Source of the DNA: Spirochaeta cellobiosiphila DSM 17781 | Lineage (GTDB): Bacteria > Spirochaetota > Spirochaetia > DSM-17781 | NCBI RefSeq assembly: GCF_000426705.1 | Contig: NZ_AUFW01000012.1 | Span: 124,001 to 188,000, forward strand | Length of the DNA stretch: 64,000 bases | Reading direction: 5' to 3' | Part shown: one piece after another, positions 45,468-53,882 of the stretch | How the letters are laid out: the number at the start of each line of letters is the position of its first letter | Position numbering within the stretch: the first letter of the stretch is position 1 | Position numbers and translations under genes: made by a program | Notes under the pieces: model-generated | What the model was told of the DNA's origin: nothing | What the model saw: only the letters and a program-made list of their open reading frames with translations | Databases searched by the model: none

Positions 45468-46914
45468 TTTTGATCTCCTGAGCTAGTATCTTGGAGCTGA
45501 TTAAAGTCATAGGGACTCCCACTCCTGGATGAGTGTACTGTCCATTATACCACAGATTCCTGACTTTTTTACTCTTATGTCCTGGTCGGAAGACTGCGGT
45601 TTGAAACAGGGTATGGGCTAAACCCAGAGCGGTTCCTTTATAAGCATTATAATCCTCTGTAAAATCCCTATGGCTATAGAGACGTTTGACAATAATACTA
45701 TCTTTGATGGTTTGTCCTGTCCGCTGTTCCACATGGGCCAGGGCTTTATCAAAGTAGGCTTCTCTTTGACTATCATCCATCCCGGGAGCTACAGGAAAGA
45801 GGAGAAAAAGATTGTCTCCCTCCGAAGGAGCCATTTCAGGATCTGTTTTACTGATCACACTCAAGTAAAAGCAGGGATTATCAGGCCATGTCTTAGTCTT
45901 GAATATAGTATCAAAATGGGCATCCCAGTCTTCACTGAAGTAAAGGTTATGATGTTCCAGTTCGGGAAACTTCTTATTAGTTCCAATGTAGGCAAGGAGC
46001 ATAGAAGGGGCCATGGTCTTCTTCTTCCAATACTTGGAAGGGTAGGTTTGATGAGAGGGAGGAAGAAGTTCTGTTTCCCCATGATGATAATCTCCGGTCA
46101 TGATCACCAGATCCGCTGGATATTCTTTATTCCTTGTGACTACCGAACGAATACGCTTTCCCTCCATCTTATAGGAAGTGACTTCCTGATTCACATGAAT
46201 GCTTACTCCCTTTTCCATACAGACACGGGCTAAGCCTTTGGCTACGGCATGCATTCCGCCCTTGGGGAAATAAACCCCCAGATTTAAGTCCACATGGCTC
46301 ATTAAACTATAGAGCGCAGGAGCATTCTTAGGACTGTTCCCGAGAAAAACCATAGCATATTCTAATATCTGTTTGGCTCGGATATCTTTAAAGTACTTGG
46401 ATACAAATTTATCAAGAGGTGAGAATATGTCCAACTTCAGACCTTCTGTCATCATCTTTCTGTTAAAAAACTGGCCGATATGTTTATAGTCCTTATAAAG
46501 AAACTCTGACATGGCCACATTGTATTTATAGGCTGCTTTATCAAGATAGTCTTTGAGCTTTTTGTCACCCTGGTCCTCCAGGGAGCGAAAGACTTCTAAG
46601 GTATTTTCAAAATCACTGGATATAGTCAGGGGAGGATGGTTTTCAAAAAACACCTTATAATAAGTGTCCAATTCTACCAGTTCATAGTAATCTTCCCTAT
46701 TGAGATTAAGGTCCTTAAATAACTCGTCGAATACCTCGGGCATCAAATACCAGGAAGGACCCATATCGAAGGTAAATCCCTCTGTCTTCCATTCCCGGGC
46801 CCGGCCACCGAGGGATTCGTTTTTTTCCAGTATTGTTACTTTGTTACCCTCAGCGGCTAGACGAGCTGCACAACTAAGACCTGCAAAACCAGCACCGATA
46901 ACAATAATATCCAT
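45445..46914 (-). CDS. crtI: Phytoene desaturase
   Basis: 489 residues. N-terminal FAD-binding VIGAGFAGLSCAARLAAEGN (GxGxxG) continuing VTILEKNESLGGRAREWKTE, then FDMGPSWYLMPEVFDEL, a middle PSKYWKKKTMAPSMLLAYIG segment, and the C-terminal signature YNGQYTHPGVGVPMTLISSK typical of CrtI. Introduces the conjugated double bonds of lycopene or neurosporene. First gene of the operon, with AAGGAG upstream. The resulting carotenoid would give orange-yellow colonies. Confidence 0.96.
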   Translation of the reverse strand: MDIIVIGAGFAGLSCAARLAAEGNKVTILEKNESLGGRAREWKTEGFTFDMGPSWYLMPEVFDELFKDLNLNREDYYELVELDTYYKVFFENHPPLTISSDFENTLEVFRSLEDQGDKKLKDYLDKAAYKYNVAMSEFLYKDYKHIGQFFNRKMMTEGLKLDIFSPLDKFVSKYFKDIRAKQILEYAMVFLGNSPKNAPALYSLMSHVDLNLGVYFPKGGMHAVAKGLARVCMEKGVSIHVNQEVTSYKMEGKRIRSVVTRNKEYPADLVIMTGDYHHGETELLPPSHQTYPSKYWKKKTMAPSMLLAYIGTNKKFPELEHHNLYFSEDWDAHFDTIFKTKTWPDNPCFYLSVISKTDPEMAPSEGDNLFLLFPVAPGMDDSQREAYFDKALAHVEQRTGQTIKDSIIVKRLYSHRDFTEDYNAYKGTALGLAHTLFQTAVFRPGHKSKKVRNLWYNGQYTHPGVGVPMTLISSKILAQEIKNESKRLT

Positions 46915-46982
46915 GAAAACACTCCTTCAAGCTATAATCTATATAGAGTGTGATTCCAAATAGGTAATTTGGCAATATAGAT

Positions 46983-47012
46983 TTGATACGACCTTTACAA
47001 AAGAGGTAAAAT
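46983..47012 (+). promoter_or_regulatory. Promoter of the pentapeptide gene
   Basis: TTGATA (46983-46988), 18-bp spacer, TAAAAT (47007-47012), 40 bases before the start codon. Divergent from the crt operon, whose own promoter is unclear. Confidence 0.55.
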
Positions 47013-47051
47013 GCAGTAAAAATGCTATTCTTATATAGATGAGGGAGGGAT

Positions 47052-47636
47052 ATGGAGCAGGATAATTTCATTGGCAATGGAAAACACTTAAAGGTGCTCT
47101 TAGACTGTATCGAAAAAAGTGATGTCAGTATATGGAATTCATTTGTCCGTAAGCAGGGCCCTTACTTTAAGGCTGACCTCAAAGGATTAATCCTGGAAGC
47201 AGAAGCTCTGGCTAAGATTAACTTGCGTTTTGCTCGTCTTCAAGGGGCTTTTTTCAAGCAGTGTGATCTGACAGGTGCTAATTTTTCCGGTTCTGATATC
47301 ACAGATGCCACCTTTAACAGTTGTAATCTATCAGGGGCTAACTTTGGGGGAGTCAATATCAAAGCCGCTTCTTTTGAGGATACCGAACTAAGGGGTATTG
47401 TCTTAGGTCGGAAGGTTAAAGTCAAAGCTATTCCCAAGACAAAGATTCCCGATGATCTTGATAAAGACGATCCCCTATGGCGTAAGCTTAAGCAATTAGA
47501 AATGCAGGAAAGTGCAGTAGCCTATAACAAAGAAGTTCAAAGAGAAGCCGCCAAGAAGAAGCAGGAAGAGGATGCTCATAAGCTTCAGAAGGATTCCCGA
47601 TTATTTGAACTGGATGAGGAACCGGACAATGAGTAA
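47052..47636 (+). CDS. Pentapeptide-repeat protein
   Basis: 194 residues. A right-handed quadrilateral beta-helix of A(N/D)LXX repeats covers about residues 38-118: LKGLILEAEALAKINLRFAR, LQGAFFKQCDLTGANFSGSD, ITDATFNSCNLSGANFGGVN. A charged coiled-coil tail (about 140-194, RREAAKKKQEEDAHKLQKDS-like, ending acidic) follows. Such proteins can bind gyrase or act as scaffolds; no function is assigned. The last codons overlap the next gene (ATGAGTAA) by 8 bases. Confidence 0.87.
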   Translation: MEQDNFIGNGKHLKVLLDCIEKSDVSIWNSFVRKQGPYFKADLKGLILEAEALAKINLRFARLQGAFFKQCDLTGANFSGSDITDATFNSCNLSGANFGGVNIKAASFEDTELRGIVLGRKVKVKAIPKTKIPDDLDKDDPLWRKLKQLEMQESAVAYNKEVQREAAKKKQEEDAHKLQKDSRLFELDEEPDNE

Positions 47637-48024
47637 TACCCATCGATTTGAACAGCAGCTCAAGCAGTTGAAGAAACGATTATTTCAAGAAAATCTGACG
47701 AACATAACTGATGAAGTAGGGGTTATCTTCAAGGATAGTCTTAAACGTTATCCAGAGGATTTTGTAAAAGAGATCTATCTACACTTTAGACCTTCCCTGT
47801 TGATAGCAGAAGGGGAAGCTAACTGGGATAAGTATTTTGATTTAACAGCCAAACTTATGGATGTGATCGATCTTCTTAATGAAGAATACTCTCCAGAATC
47901 CAGTCTTCTGGAAGATTCCTTCTGGCAGTTCTTAGGGGCTATTATTAATGATTTTGCTGAGGACCTTGATTTGGACACTCTTCAGTTTATTATGAAGATA
48001 CTAGTCGATAAGAAAGCTTTTTAA
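47629..48024 (+). CDS. Small acidic helical protein, function unknown
   Basis: 131 residues from the ATG at 47629, overlapping the pentapeptide stop by 8 bases; a longer in-frame reading would lie inside the pentapeptide gene. Mostly helical and acidic, with leucine-rich heptads (FEQQLKQLKKRLFQENLTNI; FDLTAKLMDVIDLLNEEYSP). No membrane segment or family recognised. Coupling to the pentapeptide protein suggests they interact. Ends one base before the convergent cyclase. Confidence 0.7.
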   Translation: MSNTHRFEQQLKQLKKRLFQENLTNITDEVGVIFKDSLKRYPEDFVKEIYLHFRPSLLIAEGEANWDKYFDLTAKLMDVIDLLNEEYSPESSLLEDSFWQFLGAIINDFAEDLDLDTLQFIMKILVDKKAF

Positions 48025-50037
48025 TTATTTATGTCTGTCAATGCGGGGGATCATATACGTGCTGAGGGGCTTTGTTAAGGGGTATTCCCTAAGCTCTTCA
48101 TATATGGCTCTCGCTTCTGACCAGTTCTGGTTGTGGTAAGCATCGTATACTTTCCAGCATAAATGATGAATCGCCTTTTTGTGGGGAGATAAGTTCTCCG
48201 CATAACCTTCCCCCAATAACCAGTACAGGGTTATCTTTTCAGTCTTATTATAACGAATATCATCAATAGGAACAAAGGCAAAATGGTCACGTCCCTTTAG
48301 ATAGGTATCTTCAGAAACGAGGATGTCTGTTCCATAGTATTTGTTTAAACCTTCTAAACGGCTGGCAATATTCACCGAATGACCTAGTACTGTATAATTC
48401 ATCCTATCACGGGAACCTACGTTACCCACCATTACAGGTCCCGTATGAATCCCGATACGTGTATCCATAATGGGTTTAACTTCCCCTAACCAGCGAGAGT
48501 TCAGTGTATGAATCAATTCCTGAAGAGCCAGGGAGGCTTTCAAAGCATTAAAGACATGATTCTCCTGAGGTAGCGGGGCTCCCCAGAAGGCCATGATTGT
48601 ATCCCCAATGTATTTGTCTATGGTCCCTTCATGGTTCATGATGATCTGGGAGGTTTGTTCCATGTAATCTGATAGATGGAGAAAGAGACTTTCCGGGGTC
48701 AATGATTCACTCGCCTTGGTAAAGCCATTAATAGAGGAAAAGAATAGGGTGAGTTCCTGACGTTCTCCTCCCAATCGGGCTTCTTTCTTTGTTTGTATTA
48801 ATTGACGCACAATATCTGAAGGAACGTATTTGCCGAAGGCTGTTAATCCTTTGGTCATAGAGAGTATAGACTGATTGAGGATATGCACTTCTTTAAAAGG
48901 ACTTTCAATAGAGCGCACACGTTCAAGATGAAAACCTTTGATGTGTTCCGTCTCCTTAGCCAGTAGGATAATGGGTTTGGAGATTTTCTTACTTAGGTAA
49001 GATAGAAACAACAAACTGATAAAAAGAAGGCAGAAGCTTATTCCCAGGTTGAGATAAAGGGTCGATTTAATAGGCCCCAGAACATCAGCTGTGGGAATCA
49101 CAATCAAGATGTTCCAATTGAATCCTAAAGAGGACGGTAAACTTGATTTGATTGTGTAATAAGTCAGATTATCGCTTTTAAAATATAAGAGCTGATCATC
49201 CTTCTCCTGGGATGCTTTGTACGCATTGACCAGTGTCTTGTCTTCCAATGCATCCAGGGTATAAGCGGAAAAATCCTCTTTATCACCTGTATAGAGCAAA
49301 CTTGTCTGATTAGAAGCGATGATTTGTCGGGAAGGTGTTGTTAATACGATTTGTGTTCCCTCTGTTAAGCTCATCTGTTGAAGAAAATGTCCTAAATCAC
49401 TGAGAGTGATATCCGCTCCTAAGACAAGATTTTTATCATTTCTTAAGGTGACGGGCATACTGGCTGTAACACCGGGCTTTCTATTCGAACTAAATACGTA
49501 TAGGTCTGACCAGGAGAGTTTATTGAAGGTGAGAGCTTTCACATACCAGGGACGATTTCTGGGATCATAAGCACCATCCCTATCAAGTTCCTTAATGGTT
49601 ACGTAATCATCATCCTTGAATTCCCAGGTCTCCTCGACTGTTCCCTTTGAGCGCAGAATATGTCTGATAGCACGTCCCGGTTCTTGTCGTGCCTGGATGA
49701 AATTCCCATCTTTATCTGCTATGTACAGGGTATAGATTTGCTGATTCGATTTGACCAGCTCCCACATTGTGCGCAAGGTCGTCTCAGAGTCGAGATATTC
49801 AGGATCCCCTTCCAGGATGCCGCCTAATATGGCCACACTGGAAGTGGCTGGTTCCAGGAAGGATATGGTCTTTTCTTTAATACGATTGGAAGCGGAATTA
49901 ACGATGATCTTGGCTAGTTTTAAACTGGACTGTTTTGTTTTTATATAGAAGAGAGTTATAATGCTTAGGCTTGTCACCAACAATAAAGGCAGAAACAGTT
50001 CTAATATACCTACTCTAAAGGCCTTATGTTTTTTCAT
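48025..50037 (-). CDS. Cache-HAMP receptor with class III adenylate/guanylate cyclase-like domain
   Basis: 670 residues. Membrane helices near 13-31 and 332-355 enclose a dCache-type periplasmic sensor (YDPRNRPWYVKALTF near 160). A HAMP-like linker (SKKISKPIILLAKETEHIKG) leads to a cyclase domain (about 420-600): FFSSINGFTKAS, TIDKYIGDTIMAFWGAPL, GIHTGPVMVGNVG, MNYTVLGHSVNIASRLEGLN. The second metal Asp (GDTIMAFW), Lys and Asn/Arg are kept. The first metal Asp (normally F-x-D-I-x-G-F-T) is Ser and the specificity Asp in VLGDxVN is His. Activity is therefore uncertain; it could bind nucleotide without cyclising it. Isolated gene. Confidence 0.88.
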   Translation of the reverse strand: MKKHKAFRVGILELFLPLLLVTSLSIITLFYIKTKQSSLKLAKIIVNSASNRIKEKTISFLEPATSSVAILGGILEGDPEYLDSETTLRTMWELVKSNQQIYTLYIADKDGNFIQARQEPGRAIRHILRSKGTVEETWEFKDDDYVTIKELDRDGAYDPRNRPWYVKALTFNKLSWSDLYVFSSNRKPGVTASMPVTLRNDKNLVLGADITLSDLGHFLQQMSLTEGTQIVLTTPSRQIIASNQTSLLYTGDKEDFSAYTLDALEDKTLVNAYKASQEKDDQLLYFKSDNLTYYTIKSSLPSSLGFNWNILIVIPTADVLGPIKSTLYLNLGISFCLLFISLLFLSYLSKKISKPIILLAKETEHIKGFHLERVRSIESPFKEVHILNQSILSMTKGLTAFGKYVPSDIVRQLIQTKKEARLGGERQELTLFFSSINGFTKASESLTPESLFLHLSDYMEQTSQIIMNHEGTIDKYIGDTIMAFWGAPLPQENHVFNALKASLALQELIHTLNSRWLGEVKPIMDTRIGIHTGPVMVGNVGSRDRMNYTVLGHSVNIASRLEGLNKYYGTDILVSEDTYLKGRDHFAFVPIDDIRYNKTEKITLYWLLGEGYAENLSPHKKAIHHLCWKVYDAYHNQNWSEARAIYEELREYPLTKPLSTYMIPRIDRHK

Positions 50038-50081
50038 AATGAAAACATCATAGCCTTTTTATCCTTGTAAAGCCAATAATA

Positions 50082-50432
50082 ATGTTCAAAAGTTTAAATA
50101 TGGACGAGGATAAGCGTCAATACAAGCGATACGAGTACTATCAGGAGGTCATTGTTAGTACTCATCAGGGAGATAGCCATATGGCTGTGTTTAAGAATCT
50201 AAGTCCGGGAGGGGCTTTACTCGTATCTCCTAAGTCTATCGGCCCTTTTCAGAACATATCTTTTACCTTTGATCCGGAGGATGGCTTTACCTCACCTATT
50301 ATGGTAAGGGCTCATGTTGTCAGGGAGTATAAGACCTCAGAATTGTATTATTGGGGAGTTGAGTTCACCCATATTCTTCCCCGTGATAGAGGAAGAATAC
50401 GGGATATGCAGGATCGGATGTCTATCCTATAG
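50082..50432 (+). CDS. PilZ-domain protein
   Basis: 116 residues. A single PilZ domain: the Arg-rich KRQYKRYEYYQEV opening and the (D/N)xSxxG motif NLSPGGALLVSP, with a beta-barrel pattern to EFTHILPRDRGRIRDMQDRM. Canonical PilZ RxxxR is present as RQYKR. It would bind cyclic di-GMP and relay it by protein contact. Divergent from the cyclase receptor, and its stop overlaps the convergent chemoreceptor-like gene by 6 bases. Confidence 0.8.
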   Translation: MFKSLNMDEDKRQYKRYEYYQEVIVSTHQGDSHMAVFKNLSPGGALLVSPKSIGPFQNISFTFDPEDGFTSPIMVRAHVVREYKTSELYYWGVEFTHILPRDRGRIRDMQDRMSIL

Positions 50433-52748
50433 GGAGTTTCCAATCTGCTTGATTTCTTCTAGAGCCGTATCGATTTCGCCGGTTCCCAAAGCGGCCTGGC
50501 TAATTAGTTCAGACAATTCATGGGTGGAATCAGACTGGGTTGTAAGGGTTTCTTTTATCAGTTTTGACAGGTCGGCTATCTCACTGATGATCTGACGTAA
50601 GGACTTAACAGATTCCGTGGTCTTATTCGTACTGGCCTGAACGGTCTGGATCATGTGAGATATATCGGCGGCAGAGTCTGCTGTATTAAAAGCCAGTTTT
50701 TTAACTTCCTTGGCTACTACAGAGAAGCCCTTACCTTCATTTCCGGCTCGAGCCGCTTCCACTGAGGCGTTAAAGGACAAGAGTTTTGTATTTTCTGCGA
50801 TATCTGTAATGATCGCTGTGATCTCATCGATTTTGTCGGCTTCGCTTTTTAATCGGGACACTTCCATATCTGTATCTTTGATGAGTTCCACACTGGTGGA
50901 GATGATATTCAGAACATTCTCAACGTTGTCTGCTATCTCTTTGATGCTGTTTACATTACCTGCCATGGCAGTGGAACTGGTTTGCATGTTTTTGTTGATA
51001 CTGGATGAGTTATGGGATACGACATGGATCTTTTGCTCCATAGCCTCCAGGACTTTCTGAAGCCTTTGCTTTACACCGATATTCTCTTCTACCATATTGA
51101 TACTGTAGAGGATGCTCGATATTTGTTCCGTTAAAGTGTCATAGAGGATGTTATTGTTTAACTCCACAGCATAAATCATATGACCGAATTTGACTTCTTT
51201 CAGAATCAAAGGCTGGATGAGGTATTTGTCCTTATTGGCCCTTCCTATCCATCCTTCAGGATAGAGGGCATTGGTGTTGAGCTTCTGGGGATGGCCATTG
51301 CCAAAGAGGGGATACATTTGTTCCCCGAGTACCATATAGGCTTCACTAATCCCTAGTTCCGGGAGGTCCTGGCTCAACTGCTGTCGCAGCATTTTCTCAT
51401 CAAAAATGGTTTTAAGCCGTGAGTTTACCTTCTGGAGCTGGAATATTTGGTCTTGATGGGTCAGGGCTGCCCGTCTGTTCTCCCTTAGCTCCCCTTCGGA
51501 GATAAAGATCTGCCCTTTGGTAATGATAGAATCTATCCAAAGGGCTTTTGATTTATCCAGAAGGATCATATCAATATTATCCCCAATTCCCTTAAGAATG
51601 GCCTGGAGGATTTTAATAGGATAATCTTTGGCCAAGAGCCCTTTAATCCCTTCTCTGATATAGCGCATGATCTGATCATAAGCTTGATCCTCTGTGTCCT
51701 TCTTAATGGCCGTGATCAGGGAGGGGATCGTCTCCTTAAGATAGGCTTTGAGTTCATTGTTCTTATAACGGGCGGCTACTTGCCTTGTGACCTTGTTTAT
51801 CAGGTTTTTATCCTCTGAATCAAAGGTCTGTGTAGGAGCTTTTTTCTTGGATTTTGATTTGGTTTCCTCAGTCTTCTCTGCTTTTTTTAGGGAGAAGCTT
51901 TGGTTCAGGCAGCCACAGGATTGTCCCAAAGACAAGGTAGCCGGCAGCTTGATGGAATAGGCCACATTACTAGGGCCTTTCATGCTGACAATCTTGTTCA
52001 TCGCTTCATAGCCCTGCTCATAGAAGGGCATGGCTACAGTTGTTAAAGGAGGGGTGGAGACTTGAGCCTTGAGGGTATTATTGTAACCAATGATCGCTAC
52101 ATCGTCGGGGACGTTGAATCCCCTTTTGATAAGATCATCCATGGCATTAAGGGCAATGTCGTCATTGACACAGACCAGAGCGTCAAAATCCTGACCGACC
52201 TTTAGTCCTCTGTTGTTGATGAAATTCTGTAATTCTCGACTACCTCTGGCGGCTTCCCATGATCCGGGAGGAGAAATCATATCTTCATTAATGGCTATCT
52301 TGTATCGTTTGAGCGTATCCAGATACCCTTGGTATCTTTCCTGGGAGTATCCGTGATGTTCTGGACCTCTGATATAAAGGATCTTGCTTTTCCCATGTTC
52401 CTTAATCAGGTGTTCTACGGCATCACACATACCGGCATAACTATCTGCTGCCAGGGATAATATATCAGGGAGTTTTACCGATAGAGACAATCGGGGCAGG
52501 TTGGCAAAGGTCTTGTAGAATGTTTCTCCTTCTTCCTCTTCCGTAGAAGCCCAGGTGATCAGCCCCCCTATATCCTGGGATTTTAGATAATCATAAATAT
52601 AGGCAGATTCCTGATGTAGTACGCCCCCATTTAATACGAGGATGGGTTGATCCTGTTCTTCGGCGGCTGTTCTCATCCCTCTAAATAGTGCTTCTGGTGT
52701 AACACCTGTATAATTACGCATTAGGATAGCTATCGGTTTTTTCTGCAT
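50427..52748 (-). CDS. LacI-type sugar-sensor domain fused to a chemotaxis signalling domain (soluble)
   Basis: 773 residues with no signal peptide and no membrane helix. Residues 1-285 form a LacI/GalR-like periplasmic-binding-protein sensor (PIAILMRNYTGVTPEALFRG; YIRGPEHHGYSQERYQGYLD; DALVCVNDDIALNAMDDLIK; GFNVPDDVAIIGYNNT) without the LacI HTH. A linker with KSKSKKKAPTQT follows, then a helical region. The C-terminal MCP signalling hairpin is at about 640-700: ENTKLLSFNASVEAARAGNE, then GKGFSVVAKEVKKLAFNTAD. Reads as a cytosolic chemoreceptor for a sugar or other metabolite. No CheR-tether pentapeptide at the end. Confidence 0.87.
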   Translation of the reverse strand: MQKKPIAILMRNYTGVTPEALFRGMRTAAEEQDQPILVLNGGVLHQESAYIYDYLKSQDIGGLITWASTEEEEGETFYKTFANLPRLSLSVKLPDILSLAADSYAGMCDAVEHLIKEHGKSKILYIRGPEHHGYSQERYQGYLDTLKRYKIAINEDMISPPGSWEAARGSRELQNFINNRGLKVGQDFDALVCVNDDIALNAMDDLIKRGFNVPDDVAIIGYNNTLKAQVSTPPLTTVAMPFYEQGYEAMNKIVSMKGPSNVAYSIKLPATLSLGQSCGCLNQSFSLKKAEKTEETKSKSKKKAPTQTFDSEDKNLINKVTRQVAARYKNNELKAYLKETIPSLITAIKKDTEDQAYDQIMRYIREGIKGLLAKDYPIKILQAILKGIGDNIDMILLDKSKALWIDSIITKGQIFISEGELRENRRAALTHQDQIFQLQKVNSRLKTIFDEKMLRQQLSQDLPELGISEAYMVLGEQMYPLFGNGHPQKLNTNALYPEGWIGRANKDKYLIQPLILKEVKFGHMIYAVELNNNILYDTLTEQISSILYSINMVEENIGVKQRLQKVLEAMEQKIHVVSHNSSSINKNMQTSSTAMAGNVNSIKEIADNVENVLNIISTSVELIKDTDMEVSRLKSEADKIDEITAIITDIAENTKLLSFNASVEAARAGNEGKGFSVVAKEVKKLAFNTADSAADISHMIQTVQASTNKTTESVKSLRQIISEIADLSKLIKETLTTQSDSTHELSELISQAALGTGEIDTALEEIKQIGNSL

Positions 52749-53063
52749 TATTCTTCCTTGGGGTATATATAGATAACTTATTGGAATCGTTTTTTACTGT
52801 TCAAGAGGTTTTCTCATTTTTACATTCCTTTTTCCTTACGTCAACAAGACTTTTGTTAACCCAAGAATAATTTGATTTTCATCATTTCCTAACTTTACTC
52901 TTCTAAGCTCTCGGAGACAGAGGATATATATCTGGTAGAGATCTTGGAAAACCAGGGCATCCAATACACTCATAAAAGGCTTTCACCATAGGTGGGAGAT
53001 AGGTGTATTCGGTACCTTGGTTATCCAGGATCTTTTTTTTTGCCATAAAAGGAAGAGTGCACT
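52749..53063. other. Gene-free region between the soluble receptor and the HAD gene
   Basis: 315 bp with no open frame of note and no strong hairpin. It must contain divergent promoters for both neighbours; AGGAAGAG before 53064 is the HAD ribosome site. Nothing else recognised. Confidence 0.5.
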
Positions 53064-53882
53064 ATGAAGTTTGACTTGGTTGTATCAGATTTGGATGGGA
53101 CCATCCTTAATAATAAGGTGGCTGATCGCTCCTGGCTGGAGGTGATGAGAGCGGGCGTAAGGCGATTACAGGATAGGAATATCAAATTCACTATCGCCAC
53201 AGGAAGGCCTGAGATCTCTGCTCTCCCTATCGCCAGAGAGTTAGGGATTGATACACCTATCATTACTTATAATGGGGCTCAGATCATTAATAGGGAAGGG
53301 ACGGTCCTCTATGAAAATACTTATGACCTTAAGCACTGGGAGCCTTTTCTCTACAACCTGTTAGAACGGGGGGGATCTGTTGTCCTCTATAGGGAAGGGG
53401 AAGCCCTTTGCCTGGAACATAGTGATCGTATTAAGCAATACGAAGTAAAAGAAAACATCCCTTGTCGTCGTTGTTCCTGGTCGGATATCAGAAGGCTCAG
53501 TACTTATAAGATTCTCCTCTTAGGGGATATGGATCTCTTAAAGTCGGTATGGGCCAAATGCCATCCCGGCCAGGATCAAGAGTATCAGATGTTCCAGTCC
53601 GAATCGGATCATCTCGAGATCGTTGGTCAAGGGATCTCTAAGGGAACCGCCCTTGTCTACTTAGCCGAATATCTTCATGTCTCATTGGGCTCCACTATCG
53701 CCATTGGTAATCACTACAACGATATGGATATGCTCAAGGCCGCTCAATTAGGAATAGCCGTCGCCAATGCAGAACCGGGATTACAGAGCACCGCGGACTT
53801 TGTAACTCGCCATGCCTATGAAGACGGAGTAATAGAAATGATTAATAGATGGGTATTAAAGGAGGAGTTAGAAAATGCGTAA
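53064..53882 (+). CDS. Cof-type HAD-superfamily phosphatase
   Basis: 272 residues. HAD motif I VVSDLDGTILNNK (8-20), motif II FTIATGRPE, a type IIB cap domain in the middle, motif III GISKGTALVYL and motif IV IAIGNHYNDMDMLKAAQLGI. Sugar-phosphate phosphatase of the Cof/YbhA kind. The stop overlaps the substrate-binding protein start by 8 bases, so it belongs to the Ugp-like transport operon and may dephosphorylate an imported compound. That last point is inference. Confidence 0.92.
   Translation: MKFDLVVSDLDGTILNNKVADRSWLEVMRAGVRRLQDRNIKFTIATGRPEISALPIARELGIDTPIITYNGAQIINREGTVLYENTYDLKHWEPFLYNLLERGGSVVLYREGEALCLEHSDRIKQYEVKENIPCRRCSWSDIRRLSTYKILLLGDMDLLKSVWAKCHPGQDQEYQMFQSESDHLEIVGQGISKGTALVYLAEYLHVSLGSTIAIGNHYNDMDMLKAAQLGIAVANAEPGLQSTADFVTRHAYEDGVIEMINRWVLKEELENA

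Noticed and set aside
45670-46233. 187-codon plus-strand frame opposite crtI
   Set aside because: Antisense to a clear phytoene desaturase, with no domain seen.
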